64,000 nt of DNA from Bacillota bacterium (GTDB lineage Bacteria; Bacillota; Clostridia; Lachnospirales; Lachnospiraceae): NCBI GenBank assembly GCA_023416695.1, contig JAEZGY010000094.1:30806-94805 (forward strand), written 5' to 3'. The notes beneath the pieces are model-generated. The model was not told where the DNA came from and did not search any database. It worked only from the letters and a program-made list of their open reading frames with translations. The position numbers were made by a program, and so were the translations under genes. Positions 14,792 to 23,902 of the stretch are shown here, piece after piece (position 1 is the first letter of the stretch; every line of letters starts with the position of its first letter).

Positions 14792-16429
14792 CTAGTTCTC
14801 CTCTTTACCTAAAATGTAATACTTTCTAGGCTGTTTATCCTTTATTGAAAGTTCATAAAGTACAGCCTTATTCTCTACCTCTATTCGCTCATATCCTAAA
14901 GTATCATACAATGCCTTTACTGGTGCATTTTTTGCACTTTCACAGTATCTTGCTTGTATACTTTTCATACCCATATTGTTCATCTGTTCTTCGATATAAT
15001 CTAATATATAGTTTTCAACCCTTTTTCCCATGATTCTACAGCTCATAGCAAAATTCTCAATGCAAGGTATAGAGGATAGAGAGGAGACAATCACAGCAGC
15101 AATAATACCATAATCGCCGTACTTATCTCTTGCTCTAAAAACAAAAAGTCTATATTCATTATTTTTTAGTATGGATTGTAATTCTTCTCGAGTATATCTG
15201 ATGGTTGTTGTATGAAACTGATTTGTTTTTTGAAAGATTTGAAATACTCTCTCCATTACCTGCTCATCATCAGGACTTACTGTCTCAATCTGTAGCATCA
15301 AGGTTTCTAAAAATTCATCATAGTCCAAGGTAGCTTCTAATTCGGCTCGTTTATGATTTTGCTGATATTGCTCTGCCTTGCCACTGTCTTCTTTTGTTGT
15401 TCTTAATTTCCTAAAATATGTATCATAAAGGCTCTTAAAAAAAGCCGGCAGTTGATTCAAATCTGTTGGAAACTCTGGTGTCTCAACCATTGGAAGTATA
15501 GCTTTTACACTCTCTCGCTCCACCGTCATATCATCCACAAACACAAAGGAATCTAAAGAAAGATTCAGTTCCTTTGCCATATCTATAAGATTATCTGCTT
15601 TTGGTAACCAGTTAATTCTTGTAGAGGAAAAGTCATTCATACGAAGAACCATATTGTGATTTTTCTCAAAAGCCTCAATAACATCTGACTCGTTATTTTT
15701 TGAAATGATTGTAAGGATCACTCCTCTTTGACTCATTTTTTTGATGAGACGTTGCGAGTCTTTATATATTGCCCCTACTTTGTCGTCCGATAAATCGATG
15801 CCGTCAAACCCACGTTCCCCAAGTACTCCTCCCCAAAGAGTATTATCGAGGTCTAATGCCAGTACCTTTTTAGGAACTCTGTTAACTAATGTCAGTGCTT
15901 CCTTGATGGCAGACGTAGCTATTTTACAACCTTGATTGGAGAACACAATTTTACCTGTATACCATAATTGCTTAGAAAAACAGGTTTCAATACCCACCTT
16001 TCCTATAGCATCACGCAATCTAATCCGATGCACATTTATGTATTTCTCGCATAAATTCTTTATACTTCTATAGTTACAATATTCAATCGTATCCACATGA
16101 GATTCATCCACATTTTCCACCTGACTACTATGACATACCCAATCAGCCAGAAAATATTGTGTATTCTCTACAAATGTACTCTCAATCACCTTATACCATT
16201 GCTTTATAGTATCCTGCGCTTCCTCACTATTACCACAGGATGCTACAAGACTATCTAAATCTGTTAGAATTACTATTGCTTCTGGGCGAAAACGATTCAA
16301 GGAGGACTCAGAATCTAATAATTGCTCTAAGGCTGCCCCATATCCCTCAGGTGTTAATACATCATAATTAGATTTAAGAAGTCTCCCCACATAATCCATA
16401 TTTACATTGGAAACGATAGCAAGCTTCAT
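14792..16429 (-). CDS. FkbH-like HAD-IIIC family protein
   Basis: This 545-residue protein has an N-terminal domain of about 170 residues. A HAD phosphatase domain with the DxD motif in LALDLDNTLWGGVLGERG follows near residue 190, then a GNAT-like C-terminal region (residues about 360-530) containing TIRYTREELQSIL. FkbH proteins dephosphorylate and load glyceryl units onto a carrier protein. Its stop is three bases before the ACP start, and its own ATG overlaps the PseF stop. It thus probably provides an acyl or glyceryl group for decorating the nonulosonic acid or glycan. Confidence 0.88.
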   Translation of the reverse strand: MKLAIVSNVNMDYVGRLLKSNYDVLTPEGYGAALEQLLDSESSLNRFRPEAIVILTDLDSLVASCGNSEEAQDTIKQWYKVIESTFVENTQYFLADWVCHSSQVENVDESHVDTIEYCNYRSIKNLCEKYINVHRIRLRDAIGKVGIETCFSKQLWYTGKIVFSNQGCKIATSAIKEALTLVNRVPKKVLALDLDNTLWGGVLGERGFDGIDLSDDKVGAIYKDSQRLIKKMSQRGVILTIISKNNESDVIEAFEKNHNMVLRMNDFSSTRINWLPKADNLIDMAKELNLSLDSFVFVDDMTVERESVKAILPMVETPEFPTDLNQLPAFFKSLYDTYFRKLRTTKEDSGKAEQYQQNHKRAELEATLDYDEFLETLMLQIETVSPDDEQVMERVFQIFQKTNQFHTTTIRYTREELQSILKNNEYRLFVFRARDKYGDYGIIAAVIVSSLSSIPCIENFAMSCRIMGKRVENYILDYIEEQMNNMGMKSIQARYCESAKNAPVKALYDTLGYERIEVENKAVLYELSIKDKQPRKYYILGKEEN

Positions 16430-17130
16430 TACTCTACCTCCCCACCAACCAATTGAAGGTATTTCTGTTCAGCTAACTTCCAATCCTCTAAGGTATCGAT
16501 ATCTTGCACTTCGGTATGTGGCATAATGTATGGTAATGCCTTTGGTACAATTAATGTACCCTCTCTTAAAAAGGCTTCTGTCTTACAAAAATAGAATTGA
16601 CCACAATCGTGATAGATTGGTTTTAAATCTTGACTCCTTGTAAGGGCATGCTCTGGGAACCAATAGCGCATACGTCTATTATCATCAAGAACAAAGCCAC
16701 GTTGAGGCGGGAAGTCAAACTTCACCACTGGAATGACTGCATCTATGTCTCCCTCTCGTAAAAGCTTTTCAGCGTCTATAAGTTTATTGCTTGTAACGAA
16801 AGGAGCAGTTGGATACAGGCAACATAGTACATCATATTCTTTCCCTAACTCTTTGTACTGGGCTAACACTTCATTTAGTACATCTGCCGTGGTAGCGTAA
16901 TCATTGCTAGTGGCTGCGCTTCTATAAAAAGGAACTACTGCCCCATACTTAAGGGCGATCTCTGCAATCTGCTCACTATCTGTAGAAACCATAACCTCAT
17001 CAAATAGACCACATTCTTTTGCTGCCAAAATAGTATATGAAATAATAGGCTGTCCGCAAAAATCTTTTATGTTTTTGTGTGGAATGCGTTTAGAGCCACC
17101 CCTTGCTGTAATAATTGCAATTCTCTTCAT
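16429..17130 (-). CDS. pseF: Pseudaminic acid cytidylyltransferase (PseF)
   Basis: This 233-residue CMP-sugar synthetase begins RIAIITARGGSKRIPHKNIK, the CTP-binding signature, and continues with VSTDSEQIAEIA. It activates a nonulosonic acid with CTP. PYIMPHTEVQDIDTLEDW at the C-terminus matches PseF rather than NeuA. It is the first gene of the cluster, with AAAGGAG upstream. The synthase PseI and the early enzymes PseB and PseC are not in the window. Confidence 0.88.
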   Translation of the reverse strand: MKRIAIITARGGSKRIPHKNIKDFCGQPIISYTILAAKECGLFDEVMVSTDSEQIAEIALKYGAVVPFYRSAATSNDYATTADVLNEVLAQYKELGKEYDVLCCLYPTAPFVTSNKLIDAEKLLREGDIDAVIPVVKFDFPPQRGFVLDDNRRMRYWFPEHALTRSQDLKPIYHDCGQFYFCKTEAFLREGTLIVPKALPYIMPHTEVQDIDTLEDWKLAEQKYLQLVGGEVE

Positions 17131-17297
17131 TAGTAACTCCTTTCAGCAACTATTGATTTATAAACCACTTCATCCTACTGTTATTTTAAGAATACACCTA
17201 GGGAAAGTCAACAGTTTTTAAGACATCCATATTCGAGAGATTGTCTGTAAATTCTGGTTTTGTCAACTAATTGAAATAAGAAGAAAAACTAGGATGA

Positions 17298-17636
17298 TTA
17301 CTCCGTAATATCTGAGTTATGGTTAAAGTTACTACCCCAACTATTGATTTCCTTTAAGATAGGAATTAATGATTGTCCAAATTCAGATAAGCAATACTCC
17401 ACTCGTACAGGTACTTCTGGATATATCGTTCTGACTAATAAACCGTCTTGTTCAAGTTGCCTTAATTGAGCAGTCAAAACTTTATCAGTTACTCCTAAAA
17501 AACGCCTAGCTAACTCACCATAACGAAGTTCTCCCTCTGAGAGATTCCACAAAATTACTACCTTCCATTTACCACTTATTAAATGAACAGCTAACTCCAT
17601 TGGACAGTTATATTTTTTCCCTTGATACTGGACCAT
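17298..17636 (-). CDS. HxlR-family transcriptional regulator
   Basis: This 112-residue winged-helix protein has the family Cys in YNCPMELAVHLISGKWK and the helix-turn-helix LRYGELARRFLGVTDKVLTA. Redox- or electrophile-sensing members use this N-terminal cysteine. It is transcribed away from a nitroreductase gene 124 bases away, which it probably controls. The layout recurs at 28,065-29,217. Confidence 0.87.
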   Translation of the reverse strand: MVQYQGKKYNCPMELAVHLISGKWKVVILWNLSEGELRYGELARRFLGVTDKVLTAQLRQLEQDGLLVRTIYPEVPVRVEYCLSEFGQSLIPILKEINSWGSNFNHNSDITE

Positions 17637-17691
17637 ATTATTATTTCATCCTCCTTTCTAAAAAGTAAGTAACTAAGAATAAAGTGCGATA

Positions 17692-17720
17692 TTGTCAACA
17701 CTGATCTTTACGATTAAGAT
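17692..17720 (+). promoter_or_regulatory. Promoter of the nitroreductase gene
   Basis: TTGTCA (17692-17697) and TAAGAT (17715-17720) are separated by 17 bases on the plus strand, about 40 bases before the nitroreductase ATG. The divergent HxlR gene begins to the left, so a regulator site probably lies in this gap. Confidence 0.5.
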
Positions 17721-17760
17721 AAAAGAAAATTGATAAATTCGAAAAAATGGAGGAACAAAT

Positions 17761-18270
17761 ATGAACGATGTAATGAAAACCATAACAACTCGCAGAAGTA
17801 TACGTAAGTTCACAAAAAAAGAGGTATCAAAAGAAGTGATAGAACTCTTATTAACTGCTGCAATGAATGCCCCTACTGCTTGCAATCAACAAGCCTGGTA
17901 CTTTTTTGTTATCACAGATAAAGATAAGCTGAAACGGCTTTCCTCTCTTCACGGTGGTCTGCACTTTGTTAAAGATGCACCATTAGCAATTGTGATTTGC
18001 GGGGATCCTAGTTCAGCGATTCTTGATTATTATTGGATTGATGATTGTGCCGCTGCTACCCAAAATTTGTTACTTGCAGCTCATTCTCTTGGATTAGGTA
18101 GTACTTGGACTGGCATCAATCATTACGACAATGATGCTATCGATTTTTACCGGCAAAATATCAATATACCTGTGCAATATATTCCCTTTGCCATGATTCC
18201 TATCGGTTACCCTGCAGAACATAAGCCCTTAAATAATAAATATAATGAAAAAAAGGTTGTTTGGAACTGA
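17761..18270 (+). CDS. Nitroreductase-family FMN oxidoreductase
   Basis: This 169-residue protein has RRSIRKF near the start (FMN phosphate contact), APTACNQQAWYFF, and a C-terminal IPFAMIPIGYPAEHKP motif typical of small nitroreductases. The length is that of a complete short family member. It would reduce quinones, nitro compounds or flavins with NAD(P)H. GGAGG precedes the ATG. Control by the divergent HxlR regulator is likely. Confidence 0.88.
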   Translation: MNDVMKTITTRRSIRKFTKKEVSKEVIELLLTAAMNAPTACNQQAWYFFVITDKDKLKRLSSLHGGLHFVKDAPLAIVICGDPSSAILDYYWIDDCAAATQNLLLAAHSLGLGSTWTGINHYDNDAIDFYRQNINIPVQYIPFAMIPIGYPAEHKPLNNKYNEKKVVWN

Positions 18271-18654
18271 TTCACATAAAAGAAAGACCTTAATTTAGGC
18301 AGATAACAGTTTTCTTCTTATGGGACTTATTTGTCTTCAATTAGAGTCAAAGGTAGTTGTTCTATGGCAATCTAAAAATCTGGATGTAAAGTGATTAAGG
18401 TCCCCCCTCGCTGTTCATCATTCTTACTAACTCCAGGTATCAAAACTATTGGCGATAAGCATAATATAAAATCCCTAATACTATTTTACGGACTGAACTT
18501 GTGATTACCTTAAATAATCCTTCCAAGTGTTCTTTACTCATACACCTTCTACTTCATTCACTCTTCCATTATTATACTATATCGTCAATACTACAAATTT
18601 CGAATACACTACGTTATAATACATTTAAATCGTGTCAATTAGATATTTTCTATA
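18271..18654. other. Intergenic gap with no supported gene
   Basis: This 384-base AT-rich spacer lies between convergent genes. A 31-codon minus-strand frame around 18,440-18,540 and several TATAAT-like strings are present, but no recognisable product or clean terminator was seen. It lies where the missing end of the adjacent permease would be expected, but no frame continues that protein. Confidence 0.5.
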
Positions 18655-19497
18655 CTAAATCATCTGCATCAACCATCTGATTGGACTTATTACACTTATT
18701 TTCTGCAAGAAATCAGGCATGTTCTCCAAACTGACAAAGGTACCGCCTAGAATTGATAATATTACAGCCACCGATGAACCTAACACTCCGGCCATTAGTT
18801 CTGAGCTACTTATTAGAGTAATGATGATACCATATATACTAGAAATGATAATAATAAATATATATAAAGGCAACAAGCTTTGAAGAGGTAAGGTAAACTT
18901 TTTATCAAAAACCATCCAAAGAGGAAAAATTATCAACAATTGCACCCCGATGATGATGATATTTGACATAACATATCCTGTCGCATAATTTTTTTTGCTA
19001 CTACCTGATAAGAAAAATCGTTCTATTACACCATCCTTTTTATCTTGTAAGTATTTCATAGCATAAATTGTGGCTATGGTCATGTATACAGTTAATAACA
19101 TAGATAACATTTTACTAATATTCGAGAATTCATTCATACCTGATGATGTATTTTCTAATACAGTTTGCTTGATTTCCTCAAGGATTTTGTTTGTTTCTGG
19201 ATCTTGGGTATCATCTGAAATAACATACTGGTATTTTCTCATAATTAGATCAGTATGTATTGAGTTACTATTAGCCATTGCAACATTTATGCCACCGTCG
19301 TTTCCTAAAGAAGTCTGCATTTTTTCTAAAAATGACTGATTTCCTACAACTCCAACTCTAATATGCTTTTCTCCCAAGCTTACGCTTAGAGAACCGCAAA
19401 ACATAAGTAAAAGAGGAATCAGTAGTACTAGCAAATATGTACTTTTCCTTCTTAGGATTCTTGTTAAATTATTTTTCATAACCAGGTAACTCACCAT
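18655..19497 (-). CDS. ABC-2 type permease, C-terminally shortened
   Basis: This is about 280 residues: an N-terminal membrane helix (STYLLVLLIPLLLMF), an extracellular domain of about 120 residues, then four or five hydrophobic helices. It ends abruptly at ISPIRWLMQMI. ABC-2 exporters of this family normally continue with another helix after the SPxRW motif, so 40-60 residues appear to be missing and no other frame restores them. It may be decaying or may work as a half-transporter with the upstream permease. The start at 19497 has AAGGAGG nine bases upstream and overlaps the neighbouring gene. Confidence 0.72.
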   Translation of the reverse strand: MVSYLVMKNNLTRILRRKSTYLLVLLIPLLLMFCGSLSVSLGEKHIRVGVVGNQSFLEKMQTSLGNDGGINVAMANSNSIHTDLIMRKYQYVISDDTQDPETNKILEEIKQTVLENTSSGMNEFSNISKMLSMLLTVYMTIATIYAMKYLQDKKDGVIERFFLSGSSKKNYATGYVMSNIIIIGVQLLIIFPLWMVFDKKFTLPLQSLLPLYIFIIIISSIYGIIITLISSSELMAGVLGSSVAVILSILGGTFVSLENMPDFLQKISVISPIRWLMQMI

Positions 19498-20239
19498 AGC
19501 CATACTCCTCCTTTTTAAAACATACAATTGCAAGTATCGTAAACACCGAACCGATTACACTAAAGACACCACATAAAGTATAAAGAATAGTATTGTTGTC
19601 ATCGTACATCATCATAAAGATACCTCGATTTATCCAAGTTAAAGGGGATAAATCTATGAGTAATTGTAGTCCTTTATGGTAGGTTCCAAACGGAGTAAAA
19701 CATCCTCCTAAAAGGGCAAAGATTACAATCGGGACATTTAAGATATTTTTTATTCTCATAAAATTCTTCATTCCTAGCCCTATATAGGTTCCTACTGAAG
19801 CAATCAGAAAGGCTATCGATACATATAAAAAACACATTGGTAAAATAAACTTTATACTCCATACGTTCCAGAAAACTGTAGAGAGTCCTAACACAAACAT
19901 AGAACACAAAGTAAATACAATTACCTCTGCTAATATTTTTGGTAATACAAGCGTAATCACACCTATGGGTGCGATTAGTATTCTATCCGCGGTTTTGGCA
20001 TAAGCATCGTCCTTTCCACCATAGGCAGCTGTCACAATCGCCATAAACAGACAGAAGGGAACAGTTACTACAGTATAATACTTATAACTAGTAATCACTT
20101 CTTTCTCAAACATTCCATTACAAAGAAGACCTAATAGGAAAATTAAAATAAGAGGAAAGAAAATATTGTAGCCCACAGCAAAACCATCGGTAGCTCTCCT
20201 TCTTAGGTTAGACATAAACATACTTTTAAACCCGACCAT
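19469..20239 (-). CDS. ABC-2 type transporter permease
   Basis: This 256-residue membrane protein has six hydrophobic segments of the ABC-2 class. It has the characteristic GGCFTPFGTYHKGLQLLIDL and LSPLTWINRGIFMM segments before the last helix. It forms the exporter with the ATPase two bases upstream and the shortened permease downstream. PadR-type regulation is likely from the palindromes flanking the operon. The substrate is not evident. Confidence 0.85.
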   Translation of the reverse strand: MVGFKSMFMSNLRRRATDGFAVGYNIFFPLILIFLLGLLCNGMFEKEVITSYKYYTVVTVPFCLFMAIVTAAYGGKDDAYAKTADRILIAPIGVITLVLPKILAEVIVFTLCSMFVLGLSTVFWNVWSIKFILPMCFLYVSIAFLIASVGTYIGLGMKNFMRIKNILNVPIVIFALLGGCFTPFGTYHKGLQLLIDLSPLTWINRGIFMMMYDDNNTILYTLCGVFSVIGSVFTILAIVCFKKEEYGYGELPGYEK

Positions 20240-20241
20240 AG

Positions 20242-20997
20242 TTACTCCTCCCCATCTCTTAATGCTACTCCTGTAACATTTAGAAAGATATCTTCTAAGG
20301 AGTAACAGCCTCTATTATGGTACTCTTCCTTTAATACTTCCTTTGTCTCATCTATCTTAATCTGTCCCTCATCCATAATGATAATGCGGTCACAAAGAGC
20401 TTCTATCTCTTCCATGTAATGTGATACATAGATTACTGTTGTTCCTCTCTTATTTAAGGTTCTTACGGCATCTAAAATATAATTTCTAGATTGAGGGTCA
20501 ATACCTACCGTTGGCTCATCTAGAATTAGAAGCTTTGGGGAATGGGCAATGGAGCACGCAATATTTAATCGACGTTTCATTCCACCAGAGAACTTACTCG
20601 GTTTACCTTTTCTCCTATCCCATAGTGCAACAAATTCAAGAGCCTCCTTCACTCTACTTTCTAATTCTTTTCCTTTAAATCCATACAAGGAACAGAAAAA
20701 CTTTACATTCTTATAAGCACTGATATCAGAATATAAAGCGATATCCTGAGGAACGAGTCCAAGTTCCTTCCTTAGGGAGTCTCTACGGGCATCTACCTGA
20801 TTCCCTTGATAATACAAATCTCCTTCCTCTCCTTTTAAGGTTCCCGTAAGCATTCGAATCGTAGTACTTTTCCCAGCTCCATTGGGACCTAAAAAGCCTA
20901 GAATTTCACCCTCTTTAACTTGAAAAGAAAGACAATTAACCACCTTTCTTTCACCGTAACTCTTCATAAACCCACACACATTTAATAATTCACTCAT
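20242..20997 (-). CDS. ABC transporter ATP-binding protein (DrrA/ABC-2 class)
   Basis: This 251-residue ATPase has Walker A GPNGAGKST, signature FSGGMKRRL and Walker B KLLILDEPTVGID. The HYMEEIEALCDRI stretch following the switch region is typical of drug and antibiotic exporters. The ATG at 20997 has GGAGG nine bases upstream. It is the first gene of a three-gene exporter operon and is preceded by a perfect 16-base palindrome that probably binds the PadR regulator. Confidence 0.92.
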   Translation of the reverse strand: MSELLNVCGFMKSYGERKVVNCLSFQVKEGEILGFLGPNGAGKSTTIRMLTGTLKGEEGDLYYQGNQVDARRDSLRKELGLVPQDIALYSDISAYKNVKFFCSLYGFKGKELESRVKEALEFVALWDRRKGKPSKFSGGMKRRLNIACSIAHSPKLLILDEPTVGIDPQSRNYILDAVRTLNKRGTTVIYVSHYMEEIEALCDRIIIMDEGQIKIDETKEVLKEEYHNRGCYSLEDIFLNVTGVALRDGEE

Positions 20998-21033
20998 TAA
21001 AATCAACCTCCATCTTATATATTATATGTTGTA

Positions 21034-21049
21034 TATCCAATATTGGATA
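21034..21049. promoter_or_regulatory. Palindrome upstream of the ABC exporter (probable PadR operator)
   Basis: TATCCAATATTGGATA is a perfect 16-base palindrome 37 bases before the ATPase gene. Its half-site ATCCAA recurs in the larger palindrome in front of the padR gene (21,839-21,875), which suggests the same regulator binds both. Confidence 0.6.
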
Positions 21050-21061
21050 CTAGAATATTTA

Positions 21062-21086
21062 AAAAGAGATTTCAAAAATCTCTTTT
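21062..21086 (-). terminator. Terminator after the padR gene
   Basis: AAAAGAGATTT and AAATCTCTTTT form an 11-base stem with a three-base loop, giving a U-run on the minus strand immediately after the PadR gene. The sequence is symmetric enough to work in both directions. Confidence 0.7.
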
Positions 21087-21097
21087 ATTACTACTTT

Positions 21098-21817
21098 TTA
21101 TTGCTTCTTTTTCATTTCTTCAATGATTTGATTCAACTGCTCAATAGCCATTTTAGGGTCATCTTCTACTGATCGCTTTATCTTTTCAATTCGTTCTAAC
21201 TGACTTAAAGTAGTGTCTTTAGCAGTATTCTCTTCCATACTATCTGGTTCAAATAGCTGAATCATTTCCTGCATGCTCTTCGCTTCTTCCATATATTGAT
21301 CGATATGTTCTAGTAACTCTTGGTGCCAAAGGATCTGATCTTCTAATGTATGAATGGTCATATCAAAAGAAAGTCTTGTAAGCTTCGATGACTCTTCTCC
21401 TGCCTTAGCGTTTTTCCACACTTCCCAGTACTTCTTCTTATCCATCAGTTCACTTATATGATTATTTAATACCTGTATCAGCTCGGTCTTTTCTAGTACA
21501 GCGATCATTGGATATACAATATACTTTAAGGAACCAATCTCTAAAATAGGAGTAGCAAGTTCTGTACGCATCTCCTCTTTCAGTGCCTGTCTGCCACTAT
21601 CCGTAATCTCGTAAATCTTACGAATACGAGAGCCTGTTCGCTCTTCCCTCTGCACCCGGACATTCTTCTCTTTCTCTAACTTTGTAAGTGCATAGTAAAT
21701 AGAACCAGACTGAATTTTTGCCCATTGGTCAAGACCTGAGAGCTGAATAAATCTTTGTATCTCATATCCATGAGTAGGTTTAATATTTAGATAATATAGA
21801 ATAAGTCCACGTATCAT
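21098..21817 (-). CDS. PadR-family transcriptional regulator
   Basis: This 239-residue regulator has an N-terminal PadR winged helix (LILYYLNIKPTHGYEIQRFI, then GSIYYALTKLEKE). An unusually long C-terminal extension is rich in charged helices and may dimerise or bind ligand. PadR repressors usually control nearby multidrug exporters and themselves, which fits the ABC-2 operon immediately downstream and the matching palindromes in front of both. GGAGG precedes the ATG. Confidence 0.9.
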   Translation of the reverse strand: MIRGLILYYLNIKPTHGYEIQRFIQLSGLDQWAKIQSGSIYYALTKLEKEKNVRVQREERTGSRIRKIYEITDSGRQALKEEMRTELATPILEIGSLKYIVYPMIAVLEKTELIQVLNNHISELMDKKKYWEVWKNAKAGEESSKLTRLSFDMTIHTLEDQILWHQELLEHIDQYMEEAKSMQEMIQLFEPDSMEENTAKDTTLSQLERIEKIKRSVEDDPKMAIEQLNQIIEEMKKKQ

Positions 21818-21838
21818 AGTTCCTCCTTACAAAAATAT

Positions 21839-21875
21839 ATCCAACGTTGAGTTCAGTATATACTCAACGTTGGAT
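21839..21875. promoter_or_regulatory. Large inverted repeat in front of padR (probable autoregulatory operator)
   Basis: ATCCAACGTTGAGT (21839-21852) is repeated as its exact inverse (21862-21875) around a nine-base centre. Each arm also contains the small palindrome CAACGTTG. The position just upstream of the padR start fits autoregulation. Confidence 0.65.
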
Positions 21876-21879
21876 AATG

Positions 21880-22248
21880 TCAATTTATATTTTCCATTAT
21901 TTCCGTCTGTTTCTTTTTACTAAAGCCACTAAGGACTAAATCATAGGATTTATCCAACAAGTCTTTTAGTAAATCATCTGGGACCTCTCCATCTGCTTTC
22001 ACTGAATTCCAGTGAATCTTATTCATGTAATAGCCAGGAATGATATCCTCATACTGTGTTCTTAAGAATTCGCCCTCAACAGGCTCTAATTTTAGTGTAA
22101 TGTAATAGGGTTCGTTGTTATCGCCTAAGCAAACTGCAGCAAACATCTTTCCACCGATTTGGTAACGAATCCAGTTCCAGTCTTTTTGAAGATCCTTCGT
22201 CACTGCTTTTTTACTGAGTAAAAACTCATCTATCCATTGATATCTCAT
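21880..22248 (-). CDS. MmcQ/YjbR-family protein
   Basis: This 122-residue protein has the CyaY-like YjbR fold, seen in WNWIRYQIGGKMFAAVCLGD, then ITLKLEP and PGYYMNKIHWNSV. Family members are called DNA-binding, but their role is not settled. It is a stand-alone minus-strand gene divergent in context from the padR promoter. No function is inferred beyond the family. Confidence 0.78.
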   Translation of the reverse strand: MRYQWIDEFLLSKKAVTKDLQKDWNWIRYQIGGKMFAAVCLGDNNEPYYITLKLEPVEGEFLRTQYEDIIPGYYMNKIHWNSVKADGEVPDDLLKDLLDKSYDLVLSGFSKKKQTEIMENIN

Positions 22249-22322
22249 AACTCCTTCTCCCTTCGTTATGCTAATAAGGTAATTTTCTTGGCTTCTTCCT
22301 ATAATCTCCTTATGATAAAATT

Positions 22323-22706
22323 CTACTCACATAGCTCTATTTGATTTCCCTCAATTCCAATGATACAGCTTTCATAATAACCATCCCCTGTGGTTCTAGG
22401 CCCACTAATTACCGTATAACCATCCGCCTTCAGTATTTGTGTAAGTTTATCAACGGCTTCCTTACTACCCAGACTAAATGCAATATGAATATACCCTATT
22501 TGTGTAAGCTGTCTTTCTTCCTCTACCATGTCAGGTTTGTTCATAATTTCTAATCTTGCTCCATTATCGAAGGTCAGGAAATAAGAGCGAAAACCGGTTG
22601 TCTTATTATGGTAGCCATCGTTACTTGTGGCATTAAAATATTTAATGAAGAAATCTCTTGTACCTTCCAAATCTTTCACATACATAGCAATATGTTCGAT
22701 ATGCAT
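22323..22706 (-). CDS. VOC-family (glyoxalase/bleomycin resistance) protein
   Basis: This 127-residue single vicinal-oxygen-chelate unit starts MHIEHIAMYVKDLEGTRDFF and ends with GIEGNQIELCE. His5, a central His in IGYIHIAFSL and the final Glu stand at the metal-ligand positions. The length is normal. It could be a lactoylglutathione lyase-like enzyme or a resistance protein; the substrate is unclear. AGGAGG is close upstream. Confidence 0.82.
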   Translation of the reverse strand: MHIEHIAMYVKDLEGTRDFFIKYFNATSNDGYHNKTTGFRSYFLTFDNGARLEIMNKPDMVEEERQLTQIGYIHIAFSLGSKEAVDKLTQILKADGYTVISGPRTTGDGYYESCIIGIEGNQIELCE

Positions 22707-22795
22707 AGCAATCCTCCTAGTGAAAAAATTAAATGCTTACGGCATATTTATTATACTATGTTTGTGCCAATCTTTCATTACATTTAGTCTTTCTA

Positions 22796-23902
22796 TCACA
22801 CAGATACATATGAGGCAACATCCTTTCCAGCCATGCAAAAATATGTACAGGTTTGACAGTGTATACAACGTTCTGGTTTCCATTTTGATATATTAGCTTC
22901 TTGATTCTTCTCTCGTTCAAGTACAATTTCTTTTACTGAGATTCCCACTGGACATTTTTTAGAGCATCCACCACATTTTTTACAAGGGGTTTCATTGGAT
23001 ATAGTAACTTCTTTTAAGATGGCTGCAAAGTTAATCGTATTAGTAAAACATTCTTCACGCTGTATCTCCTTTGCAGACGTAATGCCCCCTCCTGCAACGA
23101 ATAAACCTGACTCCTGACCAAATGCCTCTTCTAATAATCTAGTAATCTCAACTGCCTCATCTACATAAGCAACACGAGCTTCCCCTGTAGTAAGATTAGC
23201 AAGAGTTACATAATGTCCGCCATCATAACATTCATTAAAGATACGATAGATTTGATATACTGTCTGAACATTTATCATAAGAATCCCTTTACTTGCAGGA
23301 ATACAATCATTTGCTAGTTCTACACCTGTAAGCTGATGTATTAGCATATGTTCCTCTCCCATAGGATATTTTAATGGCACTTTTTTAACCTCAACCTGAT
23401 CAACATTAAGCTCCCATTCTTTTTTGCCTCTAGTTGCTAATATTATTCTATTAGGAGTTAAAACCTTGTGAAGGATTGATAATCCATCCCTTATTTCTGT
23501 AGCTTTATTCTTAAGTAACCATACGTCATGGTACAGTGCTGGCTCGCATTCCACAGCATTAACGATGATTATTTTCTCCCCTAAGATAGCTTCAGATACA
23601 ATATATGTACTAATTTTATCTGCTACTAAGAATCCATTTCCACTCATCCCTGTCAATTTAGTCTGTTTGAGCTTATCAATAAAATCTGTATGAGTTAAGC
23701 TACTACCTATGACTCTAGATTGTTTATGTTCTGTTACCTTCTTTCCTAATAACTCTTCAGAAGATAACTGAACAATCTTTCCAACATTCCTCTTAAGGAC
23801 ACTTGTGTTATCTAACTTTCTATCACGATTTTCCTTTCTATCAATTTTTTGATTTCTACGTAGTGATTTATTTCTCCGAACATCCTTCTTGTTTAAAATC
23901 AT
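22796..23902 (-). CDS. RnfC-like FeS protein with SLBB-type NADH dehydrogenase domain
   Basis: This 368-residue protein has a basic N-terminus of about 55 residues, then a Complex I 51-kDa-like/RnfC domain (VNAVECEPALYHDVWLL, CIPASKGILMINVQTVYQIY). Two ferredoxin-type 4Fe-4S motifs lie at the C-terminus: CKKCGGCSKKCP and CIHCQTCTYFC. RnfC is the NADH-side subunit of Rnf ion pumps, but no other rnf genes are adjacent. The start ATG overlaps the TetR stop (ATGA), so both are co-expressed. It may deliver electrons to the FeS/FMN membrane protein encoded at 24,711-25,961 (inference). Confidence 0.78.
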   Translation of the reverse strand: MILNKKDVRRNKSLRRNQKIDRKENRDRKLDNTSVLKRNVGKIVQLSSEELLGKKVTEHKQSRVIGSSLTHTDFIDKLKQTKLTGMSGNGFLVADKISTYIVSEAILGEKIIIVNAVECEPALYHDVWLLKNKATEIRDGLSILHKVLTPNRIILATRGKKEWELNVDQVEVKKVPLKYPMGEEHMLIHQLTGVELANDCIPASKGILMINVQTVYQIYRIFNECYDGGHYVTLANLTTGEARVAYVDEAVEITRLLEEAFGQESGLFVAGGGITSAKEIQREECFTNTINFAAILKEVTISNETPCKKCGGCSKKCPVGISVKEIVLEREKNQEANISKWKPERCIHCQTCTYFCMAGKDVASYVSV

